Shown here: in pieces, positions 40,901 through 54,160 of the stretch
Position numbering within the stretch: the stretch's first letter is position 1
How the letters are laid out: each line of letters begins with the position of its first letter
Made by a program: the position numbers and the translations under genes
Notes under the pieces: generated by a model
The model's database searches: none
What the model saw: the letters and a program-made list of their open reading frames with translations, nothing else
Told to the model about the DNA's origin: nothing
From: Hyalella azteca
Taxonomy: Eukaryota; Arthropoda; Malacostraca; Amphipoda; Hyalellidae
Reading direction: 5' to 3'
Assembly (NCBI RefSeq): GCF_000764305.2
Contig: NW_025946916.1
Location: 1-64,000 of the forward strand
DNA: 64,000 bases

Positions 40901-43900
40901 AAAATACACAAATTCAACATTTATCATTCACTATCTTAGGTACACTACGGTAGAATTTTATTCAAAGTCACCAGTGTAAATTATCTATTTTTTTATGTAC
41001 GTTCGATATGAGTATATATTAACGCAACTTTATTTAAGGGATTAATTTTGGACTTAATTTACTATTCAAAATGCATGAACAACATCTATCAAGCACCAAT
41101 GTTTATTTAGTAAAATAAATTAGCAAATAAGAATGTGAAACTTCAACAAGTAATTGTAGCAGTAATCGCAAGTACAATATAAATCGAAATGATTGATTAG
41201 AATGCTTCAATTAAATGCAGCAATGAACAGTGAGAGAGCACAAAGATGGGACGTTAAATACACAGAAGAAGAATTGATTACTTGGCAATTTGTATCATCC
41301 GTGTAAAATATATTGATATTTTTTCTTTTAGTGTCGAATGCCTCATTATTAACGATGAAACTTTCCATTTCAGCCAGTAATTTCATTATAATAATTTCAC
41401 ATTATTGAATCATATGTAAAGTTTTGATTTTCATCAGGTCCATAGTAAATAAGAAATAAGATCCACGGCGAATCCAACTGTATACAAAACAACTAATATT
41501 TTACACAAATTTTTCACCAGGTTCTTGATGGGTCAGTACGTGTCAGCCCTGGGCGACGTTGTCAGCCACGTGAACATCAGCAGCGTGCGTGTAGCTGACG
41601 GCGGACTGTACGAATGTCAGGCCAGCAACAGCGCTGGCGTGGCGGTTCACAACGCTCGCCTCAACATCTATGGTGCGCCGGTCGTGCGTCCGATGGAGCC
41701 ACAAACTGCGGTCGCTGGCGAGACTTTCGTGGTTACTTGCCCCGTTGGCGGATATCCTTATGAGAAAATTACGTGGCAGAAAGGTAAATACGATCATTGT
41801 TTGAATTTATAATTAAATCGTATTTTGATATCACCTAAAATAGCCCGTTCATGGTCATTAATTTAAAACTTTAGTGAAAGTCCCGTGGTAGAAATGTAAT
41901 ATAATATGATCAGTATTTAGGTTAATCAATTTGTTAGATGTTGGCAAAAGAGTTGCGTCGGTGGTCAATAAATTCCAGTTTCAAGAGAAAATCACGTGAT
42001 AGAATGGTAAGATGATACGATCTGATTTTTTATTATCTTGAAGTTGGGTGTTACCAAAAGAGGTGCGCTCGTGTTCATAAATCTTCAGTTTTGTCTTGGG
42101 AATCACAAGGCTGAAAGAAAGAATATTCCGATCAATGAATGAATTGTTAATTAAATATTTGTACCATGTCATCATAACTGGCCAGATCATGATAATTAAT
42201 TTCCAGTTCACTAATGAAAATCACGCGACAAAAACGCAGAATTTTGTGGTTATGGAATTTTATGGCGAGTCCTCAACAGATTGTATTCTACAGTTGAGAA
42301 TAAAATTCGTTAGCTTTAAATTTCTTCATTATTTTACATTTATATCATAGGTAGCGAGTTATTTAGGGAGAGTTCACGACACTCATTCCAGGCGGTACAT
42401 ATATGTATGTACGCACAGTCTGATGTTCACAACTAAATTAAAACTTTTGAGTCATAGTAATTGTTATGACACCATAACGGGTTCCCAGGCTATTAAAAGA
42501 TAATTGAGATGAAGTTACAGGAAGCTGCCTACTGAATGTCAAGACACCGAGCAAGCAATAGAAAACTGCTCCAAGCGCTCTTCTTTTTTACGCCGAAAGC
42601 CATTTCATTTCATTTTATGTAACTTTCGAAGCTCCATGTTTTGAATACCTTGAAATAATACATTTATATCACTGGCGTGAAAATACTGTAAGCGTTTTTG
42701 GAATTTTTGACTGCTGAAAATTACAAACTTTATCCGGTACACAAAAGTTTTACTGAGGCTCGAAGGTCAATAGATAAAGATGCTATTTTTTGAAGCTGTA
42801 TCATCTATGTAAAATTGTAGATACTCTGATCCAGCTTAATTATTCGTACGTTGTATAAGTTTCTTGATATTCCATCCTTCGTTCTGGGCTATTTTTTCAC
42901 TTGCAAGAACTAATCAAAGTAGTCGTTATATTTGCCTTATAATAGTACGGACAACGATGCTTTATATAATTGGTTTTATTATTTGCCTTATAATATTATG
43001 GATAACGAAGCATTTTATAAGTGATTTTATTATATGAATTATAATAATATAGACAACGAAGCTTTATAAAAAGTGATTTTATTATTATTATTTGCCTTAA
43101 AGTAGTATGGATAACGAAGCATTATATAAGAGGTTTTACTATTTGCCTTATAATAGCCTTATAATAGCATGGACAACCCAGATTAATATAAGGGGTTTTA
43201 TTATTTACCTTATGATAGCATGGACAACGCAGCTTAATATAAGTGAATTTATTATTAGCCTTATAATATTATGGACAACGAGAGAAATTCGAAAAAAAAT
43301 TTTCGATAAATATTTTCCATTTCACAATATTTCCAGAAAAAACTCTTGTCAATATTAACTGTTTGGAATATATAATTTTGCTGACAGATGGCGTGAGTCT
43401 GCCATCTGACCACCGTCAGCGAGTGCACAGTAACGGCACGCTGTCAGTGTCAGCTGTCTCGCGCCTGGCTGACGAAGGCCGTTACGCATGCACGGTGCGT
43501 GACAGACAAGGGACGTCGGGCGTTTTAGTAGGCAGGATACCGCGGAATAACCATTTATTATTGTCTGGACGTCGGGCGTTTTAGTAGGCAGGATACCGCG
43601 GAATGACCTCTTATTATTGTCTGGACGTCGGGCATAAGTAGGCAGGATACCGCGGAATGACCTCTTATTATTGTCTGGACGTCGGGCGTTTTAGTTTCCA
43701 GTAGGCATGGATCCGCGTAATAACCTTTTACAACTGTCTCGACGTCGGTCATTTTAGAAAGCAGGGAACCGCGGAATAAACTTTTGTTTTTTTAACGTTG
43801 GGCGTTTCAGTAGGCAGGGGACAGCCTAATAATCTGGATTATTTTCTGGACATCGGGCGTTTCAGTAGGCAGGAAACTTTCGAATAACCCTTTATTATTT

Positions 43901-46900
43901 TCTGGTCATCAGACGTTTCAGTAGGCAGAGGATAGCCTAATAACCTGAATTATTATCAGGACGTCGGGCGTTTTAGTAGGCAGGGAATCGCCTTATAACC
44001 TTTTATTATTGTCTGGGCATCAGGCGTTTTAGTAGGCAGGGGACAGCCTATGTAATAACCTGGATTGTTGTCTGGACGTCGGGCGTTTCATTAGGCTGGG
44101 AACCGCCTTATAACCTTTTAATATTATCTAGGCATCAGGCGTTTCAGTAGGGGGCAGTCTAATAACCTAGATATTTGTCTGGACGTCGGACGTTTCAGTG
44201 GCTCCAAGTGTGTCCGCAATTCATTTTGAGCGCGGACTGCAGGCGGGCGACCGCGTGATGGTAGGCTGTTACGTGAACAAGGGCGACCCGCCCATCCAAA
44301 TATCATGGGACAAGGATGGCGTAGCTCTGCACCACAATAACCTCGCCGGGGTCACAGTGCAAGACAAGGGAGAGTTCTGGAGTGTCCTGGAGCTGGCACC
44401 CATAGAGATCACCCATGCTGGAGTGTATACCTGCACTGCTAGGAACCATTGGGCTTCGCAATCCAGAAATGCAACTTTGATAGTCAATGGTACTCCAAAG
44501 AATAAAGTATTTAAACATCGTGAAAGCATGCTGTCGAATGTTCTTTTTCTTAATATTCAACAAATTTAATTAGTTTGATTGATGAATGCCATGCTATTTT
44601 CTGTCCAATAATCTTGTTAATTGTATACATAAAATTTTAATCTGACTGTTGTCTTATGAATCTGCAGCACTCAGTGTTGTCCGCTATAAACTCGCTGTTT
44701 TTTTAATATCTAAATGTTAACAGTTCTTTCAACAGACAAAGAAAACGTTCTGCTGCCTTGCAATTGCATTGAATGGCACCAACTGGCAACGTTTTTTCTC
44801 AATTATTTTAGTCTGGACTCGGAATATCAGTGCATCTATTTGGCGGTTCTAGAATTTCCTTACAACTGTCTGATTTATTTGTAATATAAAATTTGCGATT
44901 ATTGTAATGCAATAAACATTGCTATTAATTTTTGAGATAAACAGGTTAAATAAATATGTCCATTATGATATCGGTAGCAAATTTATTTAAATTTATTTAA
45001 GCTACCTTCCTACAATAATTGAAAAAAATGCTTCGCTGTTTCAATCGAACTTTGAAATTTTTAGTTTTGACGTGGCCACCACGGCAAAAACACAGAAGCT
45101 ACATGCTAATGAAAATTTCTCGTTTTTGAATGACCATCAAGTTATGAGGGATTTTCTAGTTTCATTGTTTTAAATTCCTCGTAAACATTACGGTCATCAA
45201 TGACAAAACGACGGTCTTGTCTCGACGTGAACGATACGACAGTTGCAAGCTGATATCCGAGAAGGCAAGTAAGCCAAGCCCACGCATTGGATTTCTCTCT
45301 GGTCTTCTAATCCAATTTTTTGAATTAAATTGTTTTGAAAATATTTTTCGAAGCGCCTACCCAGGACATCATAGGGATCCGCTATTTATGTTTTATTCGA
45401 CAAAACGCTTTATCAATGAATTTCAATATTTATTATAGAGGAGTAAACACGTCAGGCGCAAAAATTTTTATTTCAGAGCATCACCATCACTTGTAGCTTC
45501 CAACCTCGTACTAAAATGTTTTTGTGATAAATACATCGCACTTTTGCGTTAATGTTAACATTCGAACAATTTCGCTTGCTTCTATGTTACTTTTCCCGAA
45601 TTGTTTAGTTTTCACAAAAAAAAATCATTATTATATGTCAACAAAGTACAACAGGGAAATTCAACGACCCTAATCTTGGCAATTCCCGATCGCAAATAAT
45701 CTGTGTTGTTTCAAATAACGACAAGGAACAGTCATTTATTTTCATAGACGACGAGTGAGCAGCGATTGATGTCTGCAAACGGTTGACTGCTGTGTTGAAT
45801 GTGTCGAAAATACACCAATACATGGACACTCCCATGCCGGGCCCCACCAACTTTGATATTCAATGGTACTCCAACGAAATCCTACTATTCGCACTAATCG
45901 TTCTTCTGACACTCATCGATATTGTACTAATCGTTCTGCTGACACTCATCGATATTGCACTAATCGTTCTGCTGACACACATCGATATTGTACTACGCGT
46001 TCCCATGCTAATAAACATCGATATTGTACTAATCGTTCCCATGCTGATACACATCGATATTGCACTGACCGTTCCCATGCTGACACATCGATATTGCACT
46101 GACCGTTCCCATGCTGACACATCGATATTGCACTAATCGTTCCCATGCTAAAGCACATCCATATTTCACTGGCCTTTCCCACTCCAGAAAAAAATCCTCG
46201 ATTTATGACTTGGCGGTTTTTCAGTTACAATTGTCGTTNCAGAAAAAAATCCTCGATTTATGACTTGGCAGTTTTTCAGTTACAATCGTCGTTTATAGTA
46301 ACAGAAATTCTTTTTAATAGATAGATTTATTATTTATATATTCTTCCGTTTCTTGCTATATTCAATCATATACTGACAGATTCGTATTTTTGTACTGGTT
46401 TGCCGAGTTATTTGAATTACCGAGCGCCTGACGTAATTTCACAATCCTCTGAAAGTTTCAATTGTCATTAGAAAGTCTAAGGTTGATACGCTCCATGTAT
46501 TTCTGCGATACAAATTTGGACGTTTGTACAGAATTAAATTTAAGACGGTTTAAAAGCGGTTTCTTATCTCATCGTACATCGAATTAGGTTTAATCTTTCA
46601 AGAGCACAATTTAAAAAATGCATCAAGAGGAATTCCACATCTAATGGTGGATTTGAGATCTAATTAACTTCCTCCGCGTTTCTTGGTTCGATCTTTGACA
46701 AACATCTAGGAAAAAACACTTCCGTTAATTAGTTTCTGCGTTTTGATTATCTTCGACAGATTGAATGCTAACATTTTACCGATTTATTCATCCATCGACC
46801 TACAATAATCGTCGTTCAGTTTTTGAAACTTGTCCATTACAACTCTACCCGCTGTTGTTTACGCCGTTGCGCTCTATACGGTAATGACCAAAGTGACCAT

Positions 46901-49900
46901 GCCGGAGTTTTCAGAAAATTCAGTGAGGAAGTGTTTTTGGACTTTCAGTTCCCCCTCGACTCGCACCAATAGTTTTCACGGGCGGCAACAGGGCCGGCCA
47001 GAGGGTACAAGCAATCTGTTCTTTGGAGGAGGGAGATCCTCCAATAACCATGCGCTGGCTCAAGAACGGCATCCATCTTTTGGAATCCAATGAAGATCTC
47101 CACATCTCGCAAGCTAACGATTTCACCACGATCCTTGTGATCAAGAAGACCAGGGAAGACAGTTCCGGCAACTACTCTTGCTCAGCCGGCAACTCCGCAA
47201 GAACTGCAGTAGTCTACACAGCTCTTACCATAAGTGGTAGGCGCACATGTAGAATTCAGGGAAGAATTTTAATATATTATACAAATTTAATATTTCCCCG
47301 TAGGGGAGCAGTTTCAACTTCAAACTAAGTGGCACTAAAATTAACTGATGCCTCCACAGTCTGAGTACGAAATTCCTTTTGGTCATTTGTCACCGCGAAA
47401 ATTTAATGCTAGCCTCAGCCAATAAGGAATTAATTTTTCTGACACTGCAAAATGTTTCAAAATTTTTTTTGATGCTCTGAAAACCTTGATTAATGAAATC
47501 ATCTCATTTCTTCTTCAAAGTTATTTTTAAACTATAAATTATATTGCAACATTCAGAGTATATACATTTCAGCCTCAGTGGCAAACGATACGATACGATA
47601 GGCAAACTCTCGCGCGGCCAAAATTTACTTTTCAAAGCTAGTATTATGTTCAAATACGGGCAGGTTTTACCGGTGAAAATTAAAAATTTTATTCCTTGGA
47701 AAATTGAACTGACTGAATTTATTCTTTTTAACGACGTAAATTTGACAATGGCCAAGTGAACATTTCTGAATCAAGTAAATACAATTTATGTGGAGCTAAT
47801 AGAAGCGCTAACCAGCCTAGCTACATAGGTCACTTACTTGGAGCTACCTGTCGAAACATTTCCTTTTTGCATTAAAGGAATCATATAAAATCTGTGTGGA
47901 ATATTTTCTTTCTCTTTGGCCCATGCACATTTTTTTCTATGTTCTTAAACTAAATCATTTGAATATACTCGCTTTTAATTACTGAATTAATTTCAACGCA
48001 ATAACCTTACTTAAACAGTAAGTTTCTTATCTTTGAGATTGGTGATATAGTACGGCACTAAATCTAACCGATGATTATTTGCTCTCTATGTGTTGTTGAG
48101 CGTGAAATCAAACCGTATCTGCCTGATGTAAAATTATAAAATTTTCTATCTTCACGTTGCCAGTGAACTGAATGTTTGTGCTGCACGATTTCAATTTTCC
48201 TTTATCTATAAACACTTATTTACGTATCGTCTACAAGGAATTTTCCAATTTTTTGTATCTTTGATTATATCATTTATAATATTGTGTGAATCGTTTGCCC
48301 ATCAGAATGAATATTTCTAAAGAATTTATTCACCTAACTGAACTCATATTCAGAAATTGGCTCGATTATGTGTCTCACTGAGACGCATCGGAATTGAAAT
48401 AAATAACGATAGCATTTATACCATATATGCTCCTGAATAATTCATTCAACTGTTATTCAGTGCAGAAGTATTTCCATGACCAATCGAGGGTAATAGTTGT
48501 AAATTTCTATGATTTAGAAGTATTTTCCTCCGTCTTCTAATCGACAATAACTGTGATCACATACAGGGTGAACCAGAATTAAGTAACCCTTTTAATTTGT
48601 TAATAAATAAAAAACTAAGAACGTTATGAAGTTGAAACTTGTTTTATTTAAAAAATTACGGGAATTACTCCTGCAGTCCCCCCAACATGGGTGATTGAGC
48701 CCATGGACGCAACAGTTCCCCTCGGGGAGTCTCTGAGCGTGGCGTGCAGTGCTCACGGCTTCCCTCAACCCACCGTCACTTGGCGCAGGAAAGCTGGCGA
48801 GTTTGATGTACTGTGCGCTATATAGTCGCCAGTTGATAACGCGATGTGTTTGATGACTTTTTTCAACTCTTCAACAAATGCAGGAATAAATTAAAATCAT
48901 TACGTGTGCGTGCTCTATCTAAAAATCATGTATAATTTCCATTTATTGCCTAATAATTTACTCAATTCTCTTATATCCAAATCATAATCAAATTTTTTTT
49001 TTAAATTAGGGATTTCAAAACATCATTTCTGATCACAATAAATGAAAGTCCAATTTATTATAATTCACATTTTGACTTATATTATAAGTGTATCGTCTTA
49101 AATTCTCCGACATGCTTGTAACAGAAGATATTTTGTCCATCATAATTATCTGTTTTTAGCGCATTTTCTCATTTATGGAAATAATGCACTATTGTGCTCG
49201 CCATGTCCGTCTGTCTGTCTGTCTGTCCGTCCGTGACTTCAAGTTTTCGTCGACAAGAAAATGCGCTCTCTGTCACTCACTGCAGTGAGTACTGAGTTAT
49301 ATTTTTTTATGTAGCGTCAGGCGAGTGGAGCGCAGACTTCCGTGGAGGCGCAGTGTGGCGCGGCCACGGCGGTAACGCGACCCTGTCCCTGCCGCGCGCG
49401 GCCCTCGCGCACGAAGGTCGCTACCTCTGCCAAGCTACCAACGACGTCGGTGCCGGTCTCTCCAAGATTATTTCAGTTACCGTTGATGGTGAGCTTAGCA
49501 GGCAGCGTTTTTGTCTGTTATTTAGTAGCTTTTCAGGCTTATTTCAGTTACAGTTGATGGTGAGCTTAACAAGCAGCGTATCTTCTTTTTTTTTTCTTGG
49601 TTATCTATTAGACTTCCAAGCTTATTTCAGTTACCGTTGATGGTAAGCTTAACGCTGGGTTTTTTTTTGTTAGTTAGTAGATTTCCAGGATTATTTCAGT
49701 TACAGTTGAAAGTGAGCTTAACAAGCAGCGTTTTTTTCTTTTGTTACGTAGTAGCTTTTCAGAATTATTTCAGTTACTGTTGACAGTGAGCTTAACAGGC
49801 AGCATCTCTTTTTAGCGCATTTTCTCATTTATGGAAAAAAATGCACTATTGTGCTCGCCATGTCCGTCTGTCTGTCTGTCCGCGACTTCACGATTTCGTC

Positions 49901-52900
49901 TACGAGAAAATGCGCTCTCTATCACTCAATGCAGTGAGTACTTAGTTATATTTTTTTTGTTATCTAGTAGTAATCCGGATTATTTCAGTTACCGTTGATG
50001 GTGAGCTGAGCAGGCAGCTATTTGTTAGTAGCTTTTCAGGATTATTTTGGTTACCGTTGTTGGTGAGCTTAACAGGCAGCGTCTCCTTTTTTGTTGGTTA
50101 TTTAGTAGATTTCCAGGATTATTTCAGTTACAGTTTACAGTGAGCTTAACAGGAATGGGCTCATTTTTTGCAGGTTTAAAGCAACTCTCCGAGATTTTTC
50201 AGCTACCGTTGACAGTGAGCATGTCAAGCAGAGGCTCGTTTTGACCGATTTTAATTAAAACAAAGTCAGTTTTATTTCTTGAGTGATAAAATTTTTAACA
50301 AATAAAAATGTGCAATTTTCCCGGCATCAGCAATTTTTTACACGGTAAAATGCATTTTCTTAATATGTGGCTTGAAAAATAGTATGGCCAAAAATTTCGA
50401 CAGCAAAACGACCGTGGTTTAGTTAAATTAAATTATAATTATAAGGCTGTGCTTGATATCGTAGCCGACGACAAAACTCCTCGTCTGAATTTCGAAATTT
50501 AATTGAAAACTTTATATCCACTTACGTTCGAAATGAATACATGCATAACTTCAAAAAATACTTTCTTTTTCTTCCAGAGAGGAAAACAAGTGGTATATAA
50601 ATCATATAATCGTATGAATATCTGTTGAATGTTAACTATGCAGTGAACGTGCATTTTTGAGATTCTCACTAGCATTTTTTCCTAATTATTCCAGTTTGAT
50701 TTCGATCGGGTTTCGTGGAAAACCAAAACTAACTGTGGTTTGGCTCTAAGTCTATTTAGAAAAATTAATGCAAACTTTAAAAATCTTTGTACAGATTATC
50801 AAGAAGACACAATAATTAATTAATTATTCGGTTACAAGGCTAATTTCGAGTGATTTGATCACTTATCGGGGGTACTGGTTTAAGATATTTTATGTAAAAA
50901 GTAACTTTAGTATGAAGAATGCGATTGTGTCAGCTACACAATTTTACATACTGTACATATATAATTTTCTTTGCTCAAACTGATCTGATGCCTCGTATTC
51001 TCATTATAGTTTGAAATTACCATAAAATATATGGAGTTACATAAAAAAAAAGAATAAAATGTATTGTTAACAAAATGAATAATAATTTAAATGTACAAAA
51101 TAAATAATTAAATAACAATAACATTAAGCAATAAATAACTAATATCAATTAAAATAAGCATCAAATAATTGAATAACAATAACATTAAACATTATGTAAC
51201 ATTAAAAATGTTCATTTTATGTCGCTGCAGGCACGGCGCGCAGGCCGAAGACTCAGGACCACGCGAGGCCGCGTCCGTGTTCACCGTAAGCGACGCCCGC
51301 CCGGACGACGCCGGCCTCTACATCTGCGAGGCCTCCAACGCTCACGGCACCCGCACGGCAGACTTCAGCCTACATGTTATGGGTGAGGGGAGTCTGGGTG
51401 AGGGGAGTCTGGGTGAGGGAACTCTGGGTGAGGGGGACTCTGGGTGAGGGGGAGTCTGGGTGAGGGGGACTCTGGGTGAGGGGGACTCTGGGTGAGGGGG
51501 ACTCTGGGTGAGGGGGAGTCTGGGTGAGGGGGACTCTGGGTGAGGGGGACTCTGGGTGAGGGGGACTCTGGGTGAGGGGGACTCTGGGTGAGGGGGACTC
51601 TGGGTGAGGGGGACTCTGGGTGAGGGGGACTCTGGGTGAGGGGGACTCTGGGTGAGGGGGACTCTGGGTGAGGGGGACTCTGGGTGAGGGGGACTCTGGG
51701 TGAGGGGGACTCTGGGTGAGGGGGACTCTGGGTGAGGGGGACTCTGGGTGAGGGGGACTCTGGGTGAGGGTGACTGGCCGTCTGTGTGGGAAGTTTAGTT
51801 ACCTGTAAGGAGTTGCATCCAGCACTATCTTCATACTCCAATAATAAGTAGTATAAATTCAATAATTCAACCTTTCTAACTTGATTTTCCGTTTATTTGC
51901 CTTCCTGCCCTTCTAGTTATACAGATTAAAATCCCTTGTACGTTAGATAAAATCAACTTTTAGCGCAATTTCTCATTCATGAAAAAAATTCACTATTGTG
52001 CTCGCCATGTCCGTCTGTCCGTCCTTCCATCTGTCCGTCCGTCTGGCCGTCCGTGATTTCATGTTTTCGTCGACAAGAAAATGCGCTCTCTGTCACTCAC
52101 TGCAGTGAGTACTGAGTTATATTTTTTCATGATAAACTTATCGTGTGTATTTTAGTACATAAATCATCCACGCGTCTGATTTCCAGGAACCTCGAACTCA
52201 GACCTTAAAAAGTACCATTGATTTCCCGTTGAAAATTTTATTCACCTCCCATATTAAAATGAATAAAAAAATACCGGAGATGACGAAAGAATTTTTTCTT
52301 CTTGTAATAAAAAGACATATTAAAGGAGAGTAAAAAATATCGGAATTTATGAAAATAAAGTTTCTTCTGGTAATAGAAAAAACAAAAGTATAAAATGGTA
52401 AATCATTTACTGTCATCATCGCGAAGTTTCACCCACAGACGTGCCCGCTGCCCCCGTGGGGTTGTCGGTGGCGGGGGAAGGCTCCCGTCATGTGGCCCTG
52501 CAATGGGTGGCGCCTACATCACCCACGGGGGAGCAGGCCATCATCACTGCATACAGAGTGTCATACTCCACTGATGAAGGTGAGTAATGAGTGTCATACT
52601 CCACTGATGAAGGTGAGTAATGAGTGTCATACTCCACTGATGAGAGTTGTAATGAGTGTCTTACTCCACTGATGAGGGTGAGTAATGAGTGTCATACTCC
52701 ACTGATGAGGGTGAAGAAAATTACCTTAAATTGGATACGCGATGCTCGTTCATAATTTCAAAGACGGAAATGAACGTTAAATTTCGTTTTCACATTAAAC
52801 GCAAATTAGTGAGTACAACTCATTTATCATGTTATAAAGAACTGAAGGTAAAAGAAATCAGCCCACATGCTCATCCAAATTAAATTTTCTCAGATTAAGT

Positions 52901-54127
52901 CTAGGGCAACATAGCGACTGAACTCAACTGTGGAACAAGCATTACAGCAAACTTTTTGTTACAATATATGCCACCAAGACGATCGCTTAAACAATATTTG
53001 TTAGTGAAACTTACGCGGAGTACCTACGTCATCAACAGGGTAAATACCTTCCGTCGTTAATATAATAGTAATGATATATCAGTGCATTGTGGTATTGGAA
53101 GCTAACTGATAGTATTAATTTTCGTCTTTTGTCTACTAAAAATTATCCATCTTATATTTTTACAGCTTTTTATGTTTACAAGCCAAATGAACATCATAGA
53201 ATTAAATGCATAAAAGAATTGTGCACGAATAGTTCAAAAAGTATGTGAATGATAATAATATTTGGCTGTTCACTTTTCTGATCAGCATTAAGCTGCACTC
53301 TTCCTTCCATATACCTGAGATTCCAACAATACAAAAAATTCATACGAAACTCTTTTTCTGATTTTGAAAAATGAATTGTTCTTATACAAATAAATCCCGT
53401 AAGATCTGTTATTTCTGTCATAAAGGACGCTTGACGGTGATTATATAGCTTGATAATGCAGTAAATCTGTGTTTAATCTTTTGTGTACAAACTGTAAACG
53501 AAAATTCGTGTCTTATAAATTCTATGCTTTTTGTTATGCTTATTTATAAATTCTATGCTTATGTTTTTATGGACACGTGCTGGTGGATGGACAGCCCGCA
53601 TCTGTAATCTGTCAATGAAAATTTGTACTAAATGATTACTTTACTTTTTATTTCCTATATTTTAATGGGCACCTGTTGGTGGATAGACTGCCCGGATCTG
53701 TAATCATCTGTAAATAAAAATTGTATTAAATGAATACATTTATTTTTATTTCCCATGTTTTCATGTGCATCCGCGAGTGGATGGAACTGCCCGCTTCTGT
53801 AATCTGTAAATGAAAATTTTTATTAAATGATTACCATAACTTTTTATTTCCTAGGTTTTAATGGACACGTGCGAGTGGATGCACCACTTGCGAGGGTAGA
53901 AGGTTTACTGCCAGCGACGGTCTACAGGTTCAGTGTCGTGGCTGAGAACAGAGTGGGTAGCAGCCAGGCATCCCTGCCTGTCATCCATAAAACCTTGCAG
54001 GAAAAACCATCGGGATTCCCAAGGAGCGTCAAGGTGCGAACTATAATCAATTAATATTTTTCGAAATTTTTAGCGCATTTTCTCATTTATGGAAAAAATG
54101 CACTATTGTGCTCGCCATATCCGTCTT

Positions 54128-54160
<33 letters not shown>

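Larger units (their letters stand above)
44490..46948. other. Intron between the two Ig7 exons
   Basis: AT-rich; contains an echo of the Ig7A exon end (45850-45880), a 31-base array and one N joint. No further Ig7 exon is recognised. If the Ig7 exons are alternatives, regulatory elements that force exclusive choice may lie here. Confidence 0.6.

Noticed and set aside
45860..46182. Overlapping repeat open frames on both strands
   Set aside because: All arise from the 31-base minisatellite.
44199..47236. Reading the two Ig7 exons as Ig7 and an additional Ig domain
   Set aside because: The next exons match Ig8 and then Ig9/FN3-1, so an extra domain would break the family order; alternative exons explain it better, though not proven.
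51377..51862. 161-residue minus-strand open frame of SPSPRVPLTQSPPHPE repeats
   Set aside because: Product of the 16-base array at the Ig9 donor.
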